64,000 bases of DNA from Candidatus Symbiopectobacterium endolongispinus (GTDB lineage Bacteria; Pseudomonadota; Gammaproteobacteria; Enterobacterales; Enterobacteriaceae). This document shows positions 62,524 through 64,000 of this stretch, in pieces. The position numbers and the translations under genes are program-made. The notes beneath the pieces are model-generated. The model did no database searches, was not told the origin of the DNA, and saw nothing but the letters and a program-made list of their open reading frames with translations. Each line of letters opens with the position of its first letter. Positions within the stretch are counted from its first letter, which is position 1. The stretch lies in NCBI RefSeq assembly GCF_018777385.1, contig NZ_JAFJYB010000005.1, forward strand, positions 62,001 through 126,000, read 5' to 3'.

Positions 62524-62554
62524 AACGGTGCGTACCTGTGACGCACCGTTTTTT
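62524..62554 (+). terminator. intrinsic terminator
   Basis: A 10-bp perfect stem (AACGGTGCGT / ACGCACCGTT), a 7-nt loop and six T, immediately after the pirin stop. On the other strand it lies just past the lipoprotein gene stop, so it may serve both. Confidence 0.88.
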
Positions 62555-62561
62555 GCTTTTC

Positions 62562-63176
62562 TCAGGGAACCTCTGCGGGAAGCAGCGTGCAAAGTGCTGC
62601 ACTGTCGGTCAACACCGCATCGACATCTTCATAGGATTGCGTGGTGATGACACTTTTCTCTTCATGCCAGGTATAGAGTGGCACGCCGGGATCGTCGTGG
62701 CTTTCCTGCAGCACGTAACGTTGCAGTTTAACCGGTTGCGCATCAGTTAAATCCTCTCCCACCTTCTCTGCGGTGATTAAACGCACCCCTTGCGTATAGC
62801 GCACCAGTTGAACATCGAAAATCTTCTGCCGCGATGCGGCAATACGATAATCAAACCAGATAAACGCATCGCTGTTGGGGATGGGGACGAGTGAATAACC
62901 ATCCGGGGTTTTGATGTAAAAGCTCAAGCCTCGGTGAGGGTGTGAGGTGTTGTTTTCGAAGGTGGCAAGCACCGCGAAATCCTCTGAGGTCGAGTGTGCC
63001 AGCGCCAGATTATTCACACCCGGTTGCAGCTGTACCAGACTCAAACCCGTGGGGCTCGAAACCGCCGCACTCTGGCAGGCGGCTATCGTCGTACCGCTGT
63101 AAAACAGCAGGGCGGCGATGATGCGCCGAGCGTTGGTAAGCAAAAACATAGCGGTGATTATCCCTTTCATGCCCAC
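62562..63176 (-). CDS. putative lipoprotein of unknown function
   Basis: A 204-residue frame; an internal ATG (MFLLTNARRIIAALLFY) gives 195 residues and a better signal peptide, with a lipobox-like IAAC near residue 26 of that form. The mature part reads SLVQLQPGVNNLALAHSTSED, FAVLATFENNTSHPHRGLSFY and SLVPIPNSD. The layout (LxPGVN, long beta segments, Trp/Tyr-rich) recalls the CarG family of periplasmic beta-lactam-response proteins of Pectobacterium and Serratia, but I would not assign it. Intact; it lies upstream of yhgN on the same strand in reverse order, 28 bp from the yhgN stop. Confidence 0.65.
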   Translation of the reverse strand: MGMKGIITAMFLLTNARRIIAALLFYSGTTIAACQSAAVSSPTGLSLVQLQPGVNNLALAHSTSEDFAVLATFENNTSHPHRGLSFYIKTPDGYSLVPIPNSDAFIWFDYRIAASRQKIFDVQLVRYTQGVRLITAEKVGEDLTDAQPVKLQRYVLQESHDDPGVPLYTWHEEKSVITTQSYEDVDAVLTDSAALCTLLPAEVP

Positions 63177-63204
63177 GCTGGGCGAAAACCGGTCAGTAAC
63201 CGTC

Positions 63205-63798
63205 TCATTTCATCAAGTAAGTACGGATGCCATCGAGGAACATCTGGGTCGAAAGCATGACCAGAATCAGCCCCATCAGTCGCTCCAGCGCGGCAACGCC
63301 TTTCTCACCCAGTAAGCGCAAAAAGAGATCGGACATCAACAGGATGATAAATGAAATCTCCCAGGCGATGCAGAGTGCGAGCGTTAAATGCGGCAACTGA
63401 TCCGGATATTGATGCGATAACAGCATCAGCGCGGCCAGAATAGACGGTCCGGCGACCAGCGTGATTGCCATCGGTACCAGAAATGGTTCTTCCCCAGCTG
63501 GCAACCCGCTGCTGTTGCTTTACTGCGATGGGAATATCATGCGGATAGCGATTAAAAACAGCACAATGCCGCTCGAAATCGACACGGTTTCGGTACGCAG
63601 ATTTAGAAACGCCAGAATACGTTCGCCCGCAAACAGAAAAATCAGCATCAGCCCAAGGGCGATCACCATCTCACGAATCAGCACCACCCGTCGGCGTTTC
63701 GGGTCCAGATGTTTTAGTACCGACATAAAAATGGGCAAATTGCCCAACGGATCCATAATTAACAGCAACAGAATGGTTGCTGAGATCATTTCGCTCAT
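63205..63798 (-). pseudogene. yhgN: yhgN, MarC-family membrane protein, nonsense
   Basis: A six-helix MarC-family inner-membrane protein of unknown transport role. It starts MSEMISATILLLLIMDPLGNLPIFMSVLK. TAA at 63520-63522 follows MIFPSQ after 92 residues. The frame continues SNSSGLPAGEEPFLVPMAI to TQMFLDGIRTYLMK, giving 197 codons, the exact E. coli YhgN length. A single substitution accounts for it. The last 200 bp of the window beyond its start hold nothing identifiable. Confidence 0.9.
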
Positions 63799-64000
63799 GA
63801 TGGTGGTGGACTCCTGTTATCCCTTTAATGATGGCACCGCATTAGCCACATTGCTGAAAAAGCCGGTGTCATCGAATAAATTCACTTGCGACTTCTGATA
63901 CATTTTGTAAGATTGATAGTCATCACTTTATGTAATATTTGCTGAGTTTGGTGATAAACCGATTTTTATTACCCCTCGCTCTGCCGTCATGATAGTCCTG

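Overview
The window comes from an enterobacterium (order Enterobacterales) whose genome is decaying. Gene order follows the classical E. coli segment ppiC-rep-gppA-rhlB-trxA-rho-wec(ECA)-yifK-argX/hisR/leuT/proM, then hemYXDC-cyaA-cyaY-lptM-dapF-yigA-xerC-yigB-uvrD-corA-rarD-yigI-pldA-recQ-rhtC-rhtB-pldB. A putA next to ppiC, a yxe-like amino-acid-adduct cluster, a GH1 6-phospho-beta-glucosidase, a palindromic intergenic repeat and a glp/pirin/yhgN segment point to a Pectobacterium/Dickeya/Brenneria-type relative. The heavy pseudogene load suggests a recently host-restricted symbiont, comparable to Symbiopectobacterium or Sodalis-like bacteria; that placement is inference.

Layout. 1-3.2 kb: decayed putA. 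3.3-10.7 kb: ppiC intact; rep, gppA and rhlB broken; trxA and rho intact. 11-21.8 kb: the enterobacterial common antigen (ECA) operon. wecA, rffG, wecF and wecG are open; wzzE, rffC, rffA, wzxE and wzyE carry frameshifts or stops; one large deletion fuses the front of wecB to the back of wecC. 22-24.1 kb: broken yifK and four intact tRNA genes with a stringent-type promoter and a strong terminator. 24.2-32 kb: a transport and catabolic cluster: a broken binding protein, an Fe-ADH-family dehydrogenase, then lyase, GNAT acetyltransferase, binding protein, permease, ATPase and M20 deacylase. 32-35.9 kb: AT-rich stretch, a broken lipoprotein, an S10-peptidase relic, a late-nonsense bglA homologue and a MITE-like repeat. 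35.9-40 kb: hemCD intact, hemX and hemY broken. 40.3-49.8 kb: cyaA with two internal stops, intact cyaY, lptM, dapF, yigA, yigB and uvrD, frameshifted xerC, and an intact cyclase-family hydrolase. 50-58 kb: corA frameshift, in-frame deletions in an AbrB-family protein, rarD and yigI, pldA with an expanded 7-bp repeat, intact recQ and rhtB, broken rhtC. 58-64 kb: a deletion fuses pldB to glpA; glpA, glpB, glpC, a pirin and yhgN are all broken.

Working together. The most interesting intact-looking system is the 26.5-32 kb cluster. Its GNAT-binding protein-permease-ATPase-M20 order is that of B. subtilis yxeLMNOP, which salvages S-(2-succino)cysteine, but an aspartase/fumarase-superfamily lyase sits first. 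Even here the binding protein is frameshifted and the ATPase has lost its Walker B aspartate, so uptake is probably dead while the enzymes stay open. The ECA pathway is blocked at ManNAc/ManNAcA synthesis. Glycerol-3-phosphate dehydrogenase GlpABC and proline catabolism are lost. Replication, repair and essential functions (rho, uvrD, recQ, hemC, hemD, dapF, tRNAs) are kept.

The lesions are of a few kinds: +/-1 in homopolymers, +/-2 in dinucleotide runs, deletions between short direct repeats, small tandem duplications and point nonsense mutations. Some single-base homopolymer changes could be assembly errors. The many nonsense codons, multi-base deletions and active-site changes cannot be explained that way.
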